A stretch of DNA of 64,000 nt from Chitinophaga oryzae (GCF_012516375.2 NZ_CP051204.2:2542001-2606000), one strand, 5' to 3'; positions 44,325 through 53,026 are shown, counted from the first letter of the stretch. Translations and numbers: made by a program. Notes: generated by a model from the letters alone, not told the origin.

Positions 44325-44828
44325 TTAAAAATTATATCCTGCTTTCAGGCCCCAGAATCCATGGGTGCCATCTTTAAACCAGGCTTCGTATTTACCTTCC
44401 ACATCCAGGCCAAGCAGGCGGATGCCGATGCCGGGAGCAAACAGCGCGCCGGTACCATTGTTGTAATCGCCGGTGAAGTTAACCGTACCACCTTCTGCTT
44501 TCACATACAGGATAGATACCAGTGTGTAACGGAGACCGAGTCTTACCGGTATTACTTTCGCGGAAGCATAACTGATGTTGTTGTCGGTTTTGCCTTTGAA
44601 ATACATAAATCCGACAGAACCTACGGCGGTCAGGCCGGCCACGAGTTTTACGTCAGCGCCAAGCCCAACGCCAAAGCCAGGCTTGTGGAAGTTGCTGAAA
44701 TCACCGGTAGGAAAACCAGCTTCCACATACGGACCGATACTGAATCGTTTTAACTGTGCCTGTGATGGCTGGGCACCGATGCATACCGTCAACATGACTG
44801 CGATAAACGCCAGGATGTTTCTTTTCAT
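44325..44828 (-). CDS. Small outer-membrane beta-barrel protein
   Basis: 167 residues. Signal peptide MKRNILAFIAVMLTVCIGAQPSQAQ. Repeated barrel strands: FSIGPYVEAGFPTG, FGVGLGADVKLVAGLTAVGSVGFMYF, KVIPVRLGLRYTLV, FAPGIGIRLLGLDVEGKYEAWF, and the C-terminal GFWGLKAGYNF ending in Phe. About eight strands fit an OmpX/OmpW-size barrel. Function unknown. The stop is six bases from the inverted repeat that separates it from the converging gene. Confidence 0.82.
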   Translation of the reverse strand: MKRNILAFIAVMLTVCIGAQPSQAQLKRFSIGPYVEAGFPTGDFSNFHKPGFGVGLGADVKLVAGLTAVGSVGFMYFKGKTDNNISYASAKVIPVRLGLRYTLVSILYVKAEGGTVNFTGDYNNGTGALFAPGIGIRLLGLDVEGKYEAWFKDGTHGFWGLKAGYNF

Positions 44829-44890
44829 AAGAACAAATTTTCAGAGGAAATGGTGGTAGTAAACGTAATAGCCCCAAAAATAAGGAAGAA

Positions 44891-47800
44891 TTACGAATTC
44901 AGCACCGCTTCCTTCGGAATAGACAGCTGGCGCCCATGCCCGTTGCCGTTATTGTCTGGTGACACTGGCTGCTCTACGGTTATCTTCGGCGGCATCAGCT
45001 TATATACCACCGGCGTAACTACCCGCGACAGCAGCGTGGAACTGATAAGGCCTCCTATCAATACGATGGCCAGCGGCGCAATCATGGGATTGGTGGAGAT
45101 GGCGATGGGTATCAGTCCCCCGATGGCGGTCAGCGATGTTAACACAATCGGCAGGAACCGGATCTCGCCGGCCTCCCGGATGGCTTCTTCCAGCGTTTTG
45201 CCCTGCGCGCGTAACTGGTTGGTGAAGTCCACCAGCAAAATGGTGTTTTTCACTTCAATGCCGGCAAGGGCGATCAGTCCCACAATGGCGATAAAGGAAA
45301 GCGAATTGCCGGTGAGCCACAGCGCCACAGCAGCGCCCACGATACCCAGCGGGATCACGGACAACACGATCAGCGTGCTTTTGAAGGTCTTGAATTCCAG
45401 TACCAGCACTGCAATGAACAGGAAGATGGTCACAATGATGATGCTCATAAAACCACCGAAGGAGTTGTTCCTGCTTTCCACTTCGCCTCCCATTTCATAA
45501 GAGTACCCTTTCGGCAGCTGCAGCTGGTCCATCTGCCGGATAACGTCGTTGATGACGCGGTCGGGCAGAAATCCTTTCTTTACAAAGGCACCCACCGCCA
45601 CCAGCCTGTTTTTCTCCTGGTGGTTGATGCTTAACGGGGAGGTTTCCAGTTTTACGCTGGCTACCTGCGACAGCGGAATGGCGGTACCGGCAGCGTTATT
45701 GACGTACAGGTCCCTGAATACGTCCATGGTGGGTTTGCCGTTTTTTTGTTTGGTGACGAGGATGTCGTAGTCGGTATCGTTTTCGTCGTTGTACCTGCCC
45801 AGGTTGATACCGGCGATGGCTAAACGTACAGCCCGGTCAATGTTGATTGTCGGAATACCCAGCTGTTGTGCTTTCTCCCGGTCTATGCTGACACGGATAT
45901 CTGACTTTAAGGTGCTGACAGGATTGTTGATGTAAATAGTGCCGGGTGTTTTCTCCAGCATTTTTTCCACCCGTCCGGCCAGCATACGCAGTGTATCGAG
46001 ATTGTCGCCAAAGAGGCGTACCTCTACAGGAGCCGTAATCGGAGGCCCTTGTTCAAAATTCTTCACCTCCACCTTTGCACCGGGATAAGGCGTCCATTTT
46101 TTGCGGAGTTTTTCTATCAGGGCTATCTTATCGGCCGGGCTGGTATGGGGATCCAGCTGAATGAACAATTGTGCGTAATCACTGTGTTCATTTTCCTGTA
46201 TTTCGTTGTAATAGATGCGGGGATTACCTTTCCCGATATTGCTGGCGATAAAGCGGATGCTTTTTTCCTGCTTCAGTTCTTTCTCCAGTTTTTCCACGAT
46301 GCTGTTGGTATAAGCGAGATTGGACTGGGGAGGGGTGAGCACGTTGATCAGGAATTGTGGTTTCTCTGAAGCGGGAAAGAGGCCAAAGCCTACCGCTTTC
46401 ATGAGTACCATAGAACCGCCGAAGAGCACCAGGGACACCAGGATGGTCAGCACCGGGCGATGCAGGGCTTTGTCCAGCAGCCTGGCATAGCTGCCATGGA
46501 TCAGCCTTTTCAGCAGGCGCATGAAGATATTGCCGTCCGGGTGACCGGTGTGTGCTTTCAGCAGCCGGCTGGCGAGGAAGGGGATGATGGTCAGCGAAAC
46601 CACCATAGAGGCCAGCACGCTGAAGATCACGGCCAGCGGCATGCTGCGGATAAAGTCGCCGCTGCCTTCAGGCAGGAATACCAGCGGCATAAAGGCGATG
46701 ATGAGCGTGGCAGTGCAGCCTATAACGGCCATGCCTATCTGAGAGGTGGCTTTCAGGGTGGCTTCCATCCTGGAATGTCCTTCCAGCATCCACCGCTCAA
46801 TGTTTTCGATTACCACGATACTGTCGTCTACCAGCAGGCCAAGCGCTACCACGAGGCCTACAATGCTGAGCTGGTTGAGGTTGTAGCCGAATAGCTGCAG
46901 CAGCACGATACCGATGGAGAGCGACAGCGGGATGGAGATCATTACAATGAGGGCTGGCCGCTGGCCTAATGGCAACAGGGTAAACGCCACGAGTGCGATA
47001 GCGATGAGGAAGTCTTTGCCCAGTCCGCCCAACCGGTGGTTCACCGCATCTGCCTGGTCAAAGTACTGCACCATATCGATGTTGGCTGGCAGTGTTTTTT
47101 TGAACTGTTCGATGACGGGTTTGTATTGTAACTGCGTTTTGCTGATGTTTTCACCGGCTTTCTGTGCCGCAGATACGCTGACGTTGCGATGGCCGTTGAG
47201 CCGTGTAAAATATTTCTCATCTTCAAAACCGTAATACACCCTGGCAATATCTTTCAGGAAGATGTTTTTGCCATTGGCAGCAGTAACGATCGTGTTGCTG
47301 ATTTCGTCGATGTTTTTGTAGTTGCCGCTGGTTTTGATATTGAAGCTTTTGTCGCCTGCATCGATACTGCCGCCGGGTATATTGGCCATCTCTCCCTGGA
47401 TAGCGGCCATCACGGTACTTGCAGGAAGATGCAGCTGCGCCATTTTGTCCAGCGCCAGTTCCACCCTTACCTGTTGATCGGGGAGTCCGTGTATCTTCAC
47501 ATTTTTAAGGCTGGAAACTTTTTCCAGGTCTTCCTGTAATTTTTCGGCATAGTATCGCAACTTATCTCTCGAAGCATTTTCAGATATCAGTGCTACCTGT
47601 AAAACATTTACATCGGAGGGTTCCAGTTTTTTAACCTCTATGCTGTAGATGTCTGCGGGAAGGGAAGCTTTTTTATTATTGATTTCCCGGACAAGTTCCT
47701 GGTATTTCTGGTCTACGTTGGATTCGTATTTGTATTCCACGCGGAGTACGGCTACGCCATCGCTGATAGCGGTGCGCAGGCGTTTAATGTCCGCGAGGCC

Positions 47801-48016
47801 GTAGATATCTTTTTCGAGTGGGTCTACCACGAGGTCTTCCATGTCTTTGGGGCTGGTGCCGGGATAGATGACCACTACGGTAAACTGAGGCGCCTGCATC
47901 TCCGGGTCTTCGGAGCGGGGCATATTGAGAATGGTTGTGATGCCGAGCACAATAATCATCAGGAAGATGACGAGGGTGAACTGGTAGTTCCTGACGGCAT
48001 AACCGGATATTTTCAT
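44891..48016 (-). CDS. RND-family efflux transporter, inner-membrane pump
   Basis: 1041 residues from the ATG at 48016. The open frame extends to 48286, but the extra N-terminal part is Arg/His-rich shadow translation of the adaptor gene. The true N-terminus MKISGYAVRNYQFTLVIFLMIIVLGI is the first RND helix. The proton-relay helix is GLVVALGLLVDDSIVVIENIERWMLEG with the Asp pair. PRSEDPEMQAPQFTVVVIYPGTSPKDMEDLVVDPLE is typical of the CzcA/HAE-type Bacteroidota branch. It is a proton-driven exporter; drugs or metals cannot be decided by eye. Last gene of the tolC - adaptor - pump operon, with gaps of 10 and 11 bases. Confidence 0.94.
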   Translation of the reverse strand: MKISGYAVRNYQFTLVIFLMIIVLGITTILNMPRSEDPEMQAPQFTVVVIYPGTSPKDMEDLVVDPLEKDIYGLADIKRLRTAISDGVAVLRVEYKYESNVDQKYQELVREINNKKASLPADIYSIEVKKLEPSDVNVLQVALISENASRDKLRYYAEKLQEDLEKVSSLKNVKIHGLPDQQVRVELALDKMAQLHLPASTVMAAIQGEMANIPGGSIDAGDKSFNIKTSGNYKNIDEISNTIVTAANGKNIFLKDIARVYYGFEDEKYFTRLNGHRNVSVSAAQKAGENISKTQLQYKPVIEQFKKTLPANIDMVQYFDQADAVNHRLGGLGKDFLIAIALVAFTLLPLGQRPALIVMISIPLSLSIGIVLLQLFGYNLNQLSIVGLVVALGLLVDDSIVVIENIERWMLEGHSRMEATLKATSQIGMAVIGCTATLIIAFMPLVFLPEGSGDFIRSMPLAVIFSVLASMVVSLTIIPFLASRLLKAHTGHPDGNIFMRLLKRLIHGSYARLLDKALHRPVLTILVSLVLFGGSMVLMKAVGFGLFPASEKPQFLINVLTPPQSNLAYTNSIVEKLEKELKQEKSIRFIASNIGKGNPRIYYNEIQENEHSDYAQLFIQLDPHTSPADKIALIEKLRKKWTPYPGAKVEVKNFEQGPPITAPVEVRLFGDNLDTLRMLAGRVEKMLEKTPGTIYINNPVSTLKSDIRVSIDREKAQQLGIPTINIDRAVRLAIAGINLGRYNDENDTDYDILVTKQKNGKPTMDVFRDLYVNNAAGTAIPLSQVASVKLETSPLSINHQEKNRLVAVGAFVKKGFLPDRVINDVIRQMDQLQLPKGYSYEMGGEVESRNNSFGGFMSIIIVTIFLFIAVLVLEFKTFKSTLIVLSVIPLGIVGAAVALWLTGNSLSFIAIVGLIALAGIEVKNTILLVDFTNQLRAQGKTLEEAIREAGEIRFLPIVLTSLTAIGGLIPIAISTNPMIAPLAIVLIGGLISSTLLSRVVTPVVYKLMPPKITVEQPVSPDNNGNGHGRQLSIPKEAVLNS

Positions 48017-48027
48017 GATGGTAGTGA

Positions 48028-49077
48028 TTATTGGATGATACGGATGCGGGATTGGTCCTTCAGGTAGGCGCTGCCGGAGATGATCAGGGCGCGGGCCTGT
48101 TCCATCCCCTGGCTGATGAGTACCTGGTCTTTCTCCATTCCGGCGATGGTAACGGGGATGCGCTGTGCGGTTTGATTGTCGTTGGTGACAAACACATAGC
48201 CGCTGTTGCCGTTGCCATCGAGCAGGGCTGCGTAGGGGATGCTCCAGGCAGTGCCGCCGCCGGTACCGCCCGTAGTGATATGGCATCTGCCGAACATACC
48301 GGTGGCAATGGCGGCGGGCTTGCTGCCGCTGAGTTGTACGTCTATCACAAAGGTGCCGCTGGCGGCGTCAATGCCTTCGGATTTGCGTGTAACGGTGCCG
48401 GTGAAAGTTTCACCCGGCAGGGAAGGGGTCTCAACGGTCGCTTTGTCGCCGGTGCTCACCTGCGCCCATTCTCTGTCGGTAACGCCTATACGGAGCAGCC
48501 AGTGGGCATTGCGGGCGCCATTGATCTGTAATACGGACGTGCCGGCGGATACAAACTGGCCGGGATTGGCGAGCTTGCGGAGTACGTAGCCGTCCTGTGT
48601 GGCGCGGATGGCGGAATAACTCCTGTTGAACTGCGCAGTGCCGAGCTGTTGCCGGGCCATGTCCAGCGCTGTTTTGCTGTTCTGCAGTTGTTCCAGGGTG
48701 GCCACGCTGTCATTATGCAGATTGAGCGTACGCTGGTAGTCGCGTTGCGCTTTCTCAAATCCCAGCTGCGCCTGTTGTACCTGTGCATCGATCTCCGTCA
48801 TGTTGAGCGTGGCCAGCAGTTGCCCGCTACGGACGGCATCGCCTTCTTTGACGAGGATGTTGTGAATGATGCCGTTGGTTTTGAAAGAGAGGTTGACTTC
48901 ATCATCCGTGGTGAACTGGCCGGATGCGTGGATGGACAAGGCGCTGCCGCTTTTTTCCAGCGGCATCACTTTTACCGGGATCACATCGGTGCTGTCTGCG
49001 TTGCTGGCAGCAGGCTTTTTATCGCCGCAGGCGAAAAGCAGCAGGGAGAGCGGAAGCAAAAGAAAACTATTTTTCAT
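48028..49077 (-). CDS. RND efflux periplasmic adaptor (MFP), lipoprotein
   Basis: 349 residues from the ATG at 49077; the longer open frame upstream is spurious. Lipoprotein signal MKNSFLLLPLSLLLFAC with lipobox LFAC. Adaptor architecture: barrel-sandwich motif GIIHNILVKEGDAVRSGQLLATLN, helical hairpin (EIDAQVQQAQLGFEKAQRDYQRTLNLHNDSVATLEQLQNSKTALDMARQQLG), return lipoyl half GYVLRKLANPGQFVSAGTSVLQI, then beta-barrel and membrane-proximal domains. It bridges the pump and the TolC channel and lies between the two genes. Confidence 0.93.
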   Translation of the reverse strand: MKNSFLLLPLSLLLFACGDKKPAASNADSTDVIPVKVMPLEKSGSALSIHASGQFTTDDEVNLSFKTNGIIHNILVKEGDAVRSGQLLATLNMTEIDAQVQQAQLGFEKAQRDYQRTLNLHNDSVATLEQLQNSKTALDMARQQLGTAQFNRSYSAIRATQDGYVLRKLANPGQFVSAGTSVLQINGARNAHWLLRIGVTDREWAQVSTGDKATVETPSLPGETFTGTVTRKSEGIDAASGTFVIDVQLSGSKPAAIATGMFGRCHITTGGTGGGTAWSIPYAALLDGNGNSGYVFVTNDNQTAQRIPVTIAGMEKDQVLISQGMEQARALIISGSAYLKDQSRIRIIQ

Positions 49078-49087
49078 GGAAGTATTT

Positions 49088-50599
49088 TTATGGTTGTACG
49101 GATTCAATATTGTAAGAGGCCTGGGCACGTTCCACACCGGCATAAGCGGTTTGCACGGCTGCCTGTGATACGGCCATTTGCAGCTGTGCCTGCGTAAGCT
49201 GGTTCTGTGCATCTACCAGTTCGATGTATAGCAGCTGCCCCTCCTTGTATACTTTCAGCTGATCGCGGTAGTAACGTTGCGCAAAAGACAGCTGGCTTTC
49301 TGCGGTGACCAGGTTGCGCAGCGCGGTGCGATAGTTGTTTCCAGCCTGGTATAGTTGCAGCTGCAGCGCGTCCGTCGTTTGCGCGGTGGCGTTTTCGATG
49401 GCCTGCACGTCCAGCGTGGCCTGCCGGATACGGTGTTTGTATTTATGCGCGCCAAACAACGTCCATTCGAGATTGACACCAAAAAGGTAGTAGCGGGATT
49501 TATCATCGAAATGCAGGCCCATGGACTGGTTGCCGAGATCGAGGAAAGTACTGAGGCGGGGAATGAGATAGGCTTTCTCCAGTTTTTCGTTCAACCGGTA
49601 AGCGGTAGCCGCACTTTTGTATTGCTGCAGCTCCTCGCGGGCGCTGATGCTGGCATCGGCGGTAAGGGCCGGCGGCAGATGAGCCAGCAGATTACTGTCC
49701 AGCGCGATGTCTGTTTGTAAATCACGGTTAAGCAGGAAGTTGAAATATGCCCGGGCATTCTGTTGTTCGTTCAATGCCTTGCTGATGGAGGCATCCGTCT
49801 TCTCTTTCTCCGTCTGCGAGCGGTACAGGGCGGTATTGTTGCGGACGCCGTTGCGCACCATGCTCTCGTTGATCCGGATACTCTCCTGTATGAGTGACAG
49901 CGCGTTGCGGTAAATAGCCACAGCCTGCGACGCCTGGTAATACTGGAAGTAGGCGGTTTTGATATCCTGCACCAGTTGGCGCTTGTATACGTTCAGCGCT
50001 GCCTGCTGCCGTGTCAGGTGCTCCTTTTTGATCTTCTGGTTGTAGTAGATTTCCGCGTTGATCAAAGGGAGACTGGTTCTGAACTTAGCATCGAAAAAGT
50101 TGTCCGGGTTCAGCAGCACAGACACGTTGTCTACCTGCGGAAACTGGTGGCTGTTGGTCAGTTGGTTGAGGCTGGAATATACAGGATTCAGCAGGTCGCC
50201 AATGGGCATATCGATGGTGCGGCCGCCGCCGGCTTTGGTATAACTGCCAAGGAAGGTGACATTCGGCCCAAAAAGGCTTCGGGCTTCCTGCAGCGCTGCA
50301 AGGGATTTGTCCAGCTGAAAGCGCTGGTCCTTCAGGCCTTTATTGTTGGTGAATGCCTGTTGGATATAGCTATCGAGCAGGTTGACGCCCTGGTCATTCC
50401 GGACAGCGGGAGAGGGTGCGGCTGCGGCGCCGTCATACCGGGCCATCACGGTTCCGGACGGCGTCTGACGCAGTATGCCGGATGCAGCCATCAGCGCATT
50501 TTCAGGCGGAGTACCCTTAGCCGTATATTGGGCCATCACGCTGAATCCCGCTGCCAGCAATGGGATTAACATTGCTCCTTTTGTGATGATTGTTGACAT
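49088..50599 (-). CDS. TolC-family outer-membrane efflux protein
   Basis: 503 residues. Signal peptide MSTIITKGAMLIPLLAAGFSVMAQ; an in-frame ATG nine codons in is an alternative start. The mature protein has an unusual Ala/Pro-rich lead (about 25-68). The two TolC repeats follow: LLDSYIQQAFTNNKGLKDQRFQLDKSLAALQEARSLFGPNV and the helical tail AQRYYRDQLKVYKEGQLLYIELVDAQNQLTQAQLQMAV. First gene of the efflux operon. Operator-like sites and two hairpins lie just upstream, together with the tetR gene, which is the probable regulator. Confidence 0.92.
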   Translation of the reverse strand: MSTIITKGAMLIPLLAAGFSVMAQYTAKGTPPENALMAASGILRQTPSGTVMARYDGAAAAPSPAVRNDQGVNLLDSYIQQAFTNNKGLKDQRFQLDKSLAALQEARSLFGPNVTFLGSYTKAGGGRTIDMPIGDLLNPVYSSLNQLTNSHQFPQVDNVSVLLNPDNFFDAKFRTSLPLINAEIYYNQKIKKEHLTRQQAALNVYKRQLVQDIKTAYFQYYQASQAVAIYRNALSLIQESIRINESMVRNGVRNNTALYRSQTEKEKTDASISKALNEQQNARAYFNFLLNRDLQTDIALDSNLLAHLPPALTADASISAREELQQYKSAATAYRLNEKLEKAYLIPRLSTFLDLGNQSMGLHFDDKSRYYLFGVNLEWTLFGAHKYKHRIRQATLDVQAIENATAQTTDALQLQLYQAGNNYRTALRNLVTAESQLSFAQRYYRDQLKVYKEGQLLYIELVDAQNQLTQAQLQMAVSQAAVQTAYAGVERAQASYNIESVQP

Positions 50600-50601
50600 A
50601 A

Positions 50602-50617
50602 TGAACGGTGTTTATTT
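50602..50617. promoter_or_regulatory. Operator-like site TGAACGGTGTTTATTT next to the tolC start
   Basis: 16 bases identical to the sequence inside the tetR promoter at 51648-51663. The core TGAAC-GGT-GTTTA is an imperfect palindrome (4 of 5 arm pairs). Probably a TetR binding site (inference). Confidence 0.6.
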
Positions 50618-50622
50618 GTATT

Positions 50623-50646
50623 GAAAAAAATAAGCCCGAAGGGCTT
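50623..50646 (-). terminator. Intrinsic terminator in the tolC leader
   Basis: Minus-strand stem AAGCCC-TTC-GGGCTT (50632-50646) followed by A and eight T. It lies only about 25 bases before the tolC ATG and may act as an attenuator. Confidence 0.7.
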
Positions 50647-50663
50647 GTAATTGTCAATGTTTA

Positions 50664-50681
50664 TATACTAAATAGTGTTTA
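50664..50681. promoter_or_regulatory. Degenerate third copy of the operator-like site
   Basis: TATACTAAATAGTGTTTA matches 15 of 18 bases of the tetR-promoter site TATACTGAACGGTGTTTA at 51643-51660. Confidence 0.45.
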
Positions 50682-50691
50682 ATGCTGTTGC

Positions 50692-50714
50692 TTTAAAAAG
50701 GCCCACAGGCCTTT
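50692..50714 (-). terminator. Intrinsic terminator after tetR and the minisatellite
   Basis: Minus-strand stem AAAGGCC-TGTG-GGCCTTT (50697-50714) continuing into a T run. It should end transcripts coming from tetR. Confidence 0.65.
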
Positions 50715-50757
50715 ATTGGTTATGCTTTTGTTCTCACTGGCGTATTTTCCACCACGT

Positions 50758-51014
50758 CACCGCTTCTCACTTCCTCGCCGCTTCTCGCTCCCTCGCCGCT
50801 TCTCACTTCCTCGCCGCTTCTCACTTCCTCGCCGCTTCTCACTTCCTCGTGCTTCTCACTTCCTCGTTGCTTCTCGCTCCTCGTTGCTTCTCGTTCCCTC
50901 GTTGCTTCTCGCTCCCTCGTTGCTTCTCGCTCCCTCGTTGCTTCTCACTCCCTCGTTGCTTCTCATTCCCCGTTGCTTCCCACTTCTTCACCGCTTCTCA
51001 CTCCCTCACCGCTT
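50758..51014. repeat. 18-bp minisatellite, about 15 degenerate copies
   Basis: Consensus CG(C/T)(C/T)GCTTCTCACTTCCT. The GCTTCTC core recurs at 50762, 50780, 50798, 50816, 50834, 50851, 50869, 50886, 50904, 50922, 50940 and 50958, then variant cores at 50975, 50993 and 51011. The period is 18 with three 17-base steps. Units grade from CGCCGC to CGTTGC. The last unit overlaps the tetR stop codon. No spacers, so not CRISPR. Confidence 0.92.
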
Positions 51015-51620
51015 GATCACCTCCAGATACGCTTTGATCGAATCATCCATACCTATGTTCAGCTCGTTGTCATGCAACTTGCATACCTTCAGCCGCGAAC
51101 GGAGGTCCAGGGCAATCAGGCCATGCGCAAAAGCCCAGATAGACATCGCCGCAACTGTCGCATCCGTAAAGCGTATCTTTTTCGCTTTCACGCACTCTGC
51201 TACCAGGTTATACAACGCATCATATGCACGGTCGCCATTCTCCCATTTCTCTTTCTCATGCTCGGCATTCATCGGCGCCTTGATGATAAACATCAGGTCG
51301 TACAGCTCCGGATTTTCCCGGTAAAAACCGACATACGCCCAGGCCAGCTGCTCCAGCCGCTCCAGCGGGTCGGCCGCCGTCAGATTACGCGCAAAATGGT
51401 CCGCCAGCGTGAGGAAAGCCTCCTTCTGAACGTCGTATAACAGCTCGTCTTTATCTTTGTAATACAGGTAAATAGTGGCAGGGCTGTATTCTATCCTGTC
51501 CGCAATGTTCCGGATAGATACCTTCTCGTAACCCTCTTCCACAAACATTTTGATCGCTGCGTCCACAATGCGCCTGCGCATATCTGCCCGCTCACGCTCT
51601 TTTCTTTCTGCAATGCCCAT
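51006..51620 (-). CDS. TetR/AcrR-family regulator of the efflux operon (probable)
   Basis: 204 residues from the ATG at 51620 (MGIAERKERERADMRRR). The in-frame ATG at 51668 lies inside the -33 box and cannot be the start of this transcript. The HTH is RRRIVDAAIKMFVEEGYEKVSIRNIADRIEYSPATIYLYYKDKDELLYDV. The C-terminal domain (WAYVGFYRENPELYDLMF, MSIWAFAHGLIALDLRSRL) is the TetR_C type seen in Bacteroidota efflux regulators. The tolC - MFP - RND operon follows on the same strand, and identical operator-like sites lie at both promoters. Repression of itself and of the pump is the likely role. Confidence 0.9.
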   Translation of the reverse strand: MGIAERKERERADMRRRIVDAAIKMFVEEGYEKVSIRNIADRIEYSPATIYLYYKDKDELLYDVQKEAFLTLADHFARNLTAADPLERLEQLAWAYVGFYRENPELYDLMFIIKAPMNAEHEKEKWENGDRAYDALYNLVAECVKAKKIRFTDATVAAMSIWAFAHGLIALDLRSRLKVCKLHDNELNIGMDDSIKAYLEVIKR

Positions 51621-51638
51621 GTCGGAATGTTTACGCTG

Positions 51639-51669
51639 CAAATATACTGAACGGTGTTTATTTTCCAAA
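51639..51669 (-). promoter_or_regulatory. tetR promoter with operator in its spacer
   Basis: -7 TATATTTG (51646-51639) and -33 TTTG (51669-51666) with 19 bases between, the best Bacteroidota promoter in the window. The operator-like TGAACGGTGTTTATTT (51648-51663) fills the spacer, so a bound repressor would block polymerase directly. Confidence 0.75.
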
Positions 51670-51695
51670 TCAAAATGTAGAAATTTGTTGGGTGT

Positions 51696-52182
51696 ATGCG
51701 TAAGTGGCTGGTTGTGAATGTACTATGTATACTGGTTTTGTTTGTAAAACATAGCGGCTACGCGCGCGGTGCCACCGAAACAGTGGAAGTGAATATTCTC
51801 ATTATCGATATTGCCGGCTGCTGTTCGCGCTTCCTGATATCCGCATTGCAACGGAAGGGCAGCTGCCGGTGATTACGGCCAACAGGCTGAAGCTGCAATG
51901 GATATTGCAGAACCTCATTTCAATGTCATCAAATAGATGGACGGATTGCCGTAGAGGCCACAGACCGTGGTGAGTTTTACGAATTTTATGTGAAAGGTAA
52001 TGGCACGGGCATGCAACAGCGGGACACAGACCGTGTGTTACGCCTGTTTGAGCGGTTGGACTACCATGGTAAGGAAGAGGGCTCCGGTATCGGCCTGAAT
52101 ATTTTTAAAATGCTGGTGGAAGAGCTGGGGGCAAGATGTGGGCCGAATCAGCATCTTTTACTTCCTGTGGCGTAAAGTCTGA
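51696..52182 (+). pseudogene. Decayed histidine-kinase remnant (HATPase domain)
   Basis: Broken frames that together spell a sensor-kinase ATPase domain. LPDIRIATEGQLPVITANRLKLQWILQNLIS (from 51830) is the N-box region. After a frameshift and a stop near 51933 comes GRIAVEATDRGEFYEFYVKGNGTGM (G1 region, from 51939), then RVLRLFERLDYHGKEEGSGIGLNIFKMLVEELG (F and G2 boxes). A further shift leads to FYFLWRKV and a stop at 52180-52182. The HisKA domain and most of the sensor are gone. The 5' part (ATG 51696, MRKWLVVNVLCILVLFVKHSGYA) resembles a signal sequence and may be the original N-terminus or a chance join. It converges on the GAF-PAS gene with four bases between the stops. Confidence 0.82.
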
Positions 52183-52186
52183 ACCG

Positions 52187-53026
52187 CTATTCTTCAAAGA
52201 TCCAGAGCCGGCCGCTGATGCGCTGGGAGGCCACCGGCAGGCAGGACACCCGGTACGTTTTCGGCGATTCGCCATCTATTTTCCATTCCCATCCGCTAAC
52301 CGTGTTCTCCGGCGATGCAAACAGCTGTATGGCGGTATTATAAATATCTTCCGTATTCACGGCTTTGTTGCGCAGATGAGTCATCGCATCTGAAAGTATG
52401 GCCGGCAGCTGTTCTCCCGGGCCTGCCAGCTCCAGTATATCCGCCGCTTTCTGATTCACCCAGCCCGCATAGCCGTCATTGTTGATAAATATCACCGCGT
52501 GGGGCAGGCTGTGCAGAATGGCGGCAAACCTCACGGCGATGCCCTGGAAATACAAGCGTTCCTGTGTTTGGGTAAGTATTTCCTTCAGCCGCAGGCGGAT
52601 CGTTTCAATGCAATCCTGGAAACCGGCGTCAAAGTCCTGTGGGTCTGACCATCCCAGGAGTAACAGGCTGTTGTGCGGCTCTGTATTGATCGGGATGATC
52701 ACAGCGCAAAGCAGGTCTTGCAGCTGGTCCTTCAGTGGATTGTCGGCCGGAAGCTCAGGCCAGTAAATTGTTTTGAAAGCATTGTGGTACAGCAGTTTCC
52801 GTACAGGGTCCGGGTTCACCACGGAGCCGTTATGGAAATTAGGAGAGGCGTTTTTTACTTTGGCGGAGTGTTCGTTTTCAAATTCCAGCTGCAGCGCCAC
52901 ATCTGCCAGCAGGAGATTTTTGACCAGGGAGATACTGAAAGCCAGAAAGGAGGAAATGTGTTTCTCCTTGTCCCAGCGGCTGGTCTGGTTGATAAAATCG
53001 AGTGCTTTACTTTCCCATTTAATCAC
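52187..53026 (-). CDS. GAF-PAS sensor protein lacking an output domain
   Basis: 279 residues, cytosolic. An N-terminal GAF-like domain (about 20-160; LLADVALQLEFENE, LCAVIIPINTEPHNSLLLLGWS) is joined by a helix (IRLRLKEILTQTQERLYFQGIAVRFAAIL) to a PAS domain (about 165-279; SLPHAVIFINNDGYAGWVNQKAADIL, YRVSCLPV). It stops at RLWIFEE, exactly where PAS-linked kinases continue into HisKA. No kinase, phosphatase or cyclase follows in frame. It lies 26 bases after the rsbQ-like gene. In Bacillus the PAS partner RsbP carries a PP2C phosphatase; here none is present. Either a truncated kinase or a free sensor. Confidence 0.8.
   Translation of the reverse strand: MIKWESKALDFINQTSRWDKEKHISSFLAFSISLVKNLLLADVALQLEFENEHSAKVKNASPNFHNGSVVNPDPVRKLLYHNAFKTIYWPELPADNPLKDQLQDLLCAVIIPINTEPHNSLLLLGWSDPQDFDAGFQDCIETIRLRLKEILTQTQERLYFQGIAVRFAAILHSLPHAVIFINNDGYAGWVNQKAADILELAGPGEQLPAILSDAMTHLRNKAVNTEDIYNTAIQLFASPENTVSGWEWKIDGESPKTYRVSCLPVASQRISGRLWIFEE

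Noticed and set aside
48017..48286. 90-residue N-terminal extension of the RND pump
   Set aside because: It overlaps the adaptor gene and reads as Arg/His-rich shadow sequence. The standard RND N-terminus starts at the ATG at 48016.
50758..51014. Possible CRISPR array
   Set aside because: Units are contiguous with no unique spacers, and no cas genes are present. It is a tandem repeat.
50716..51324. Open frame encoding repeated RFSLPR units across the minisatellite
   Set aside because: The frame is open only because the repeat unit is 18 bases long. It then runs antisense through tetR, and three 17-base units break the frame pattern.
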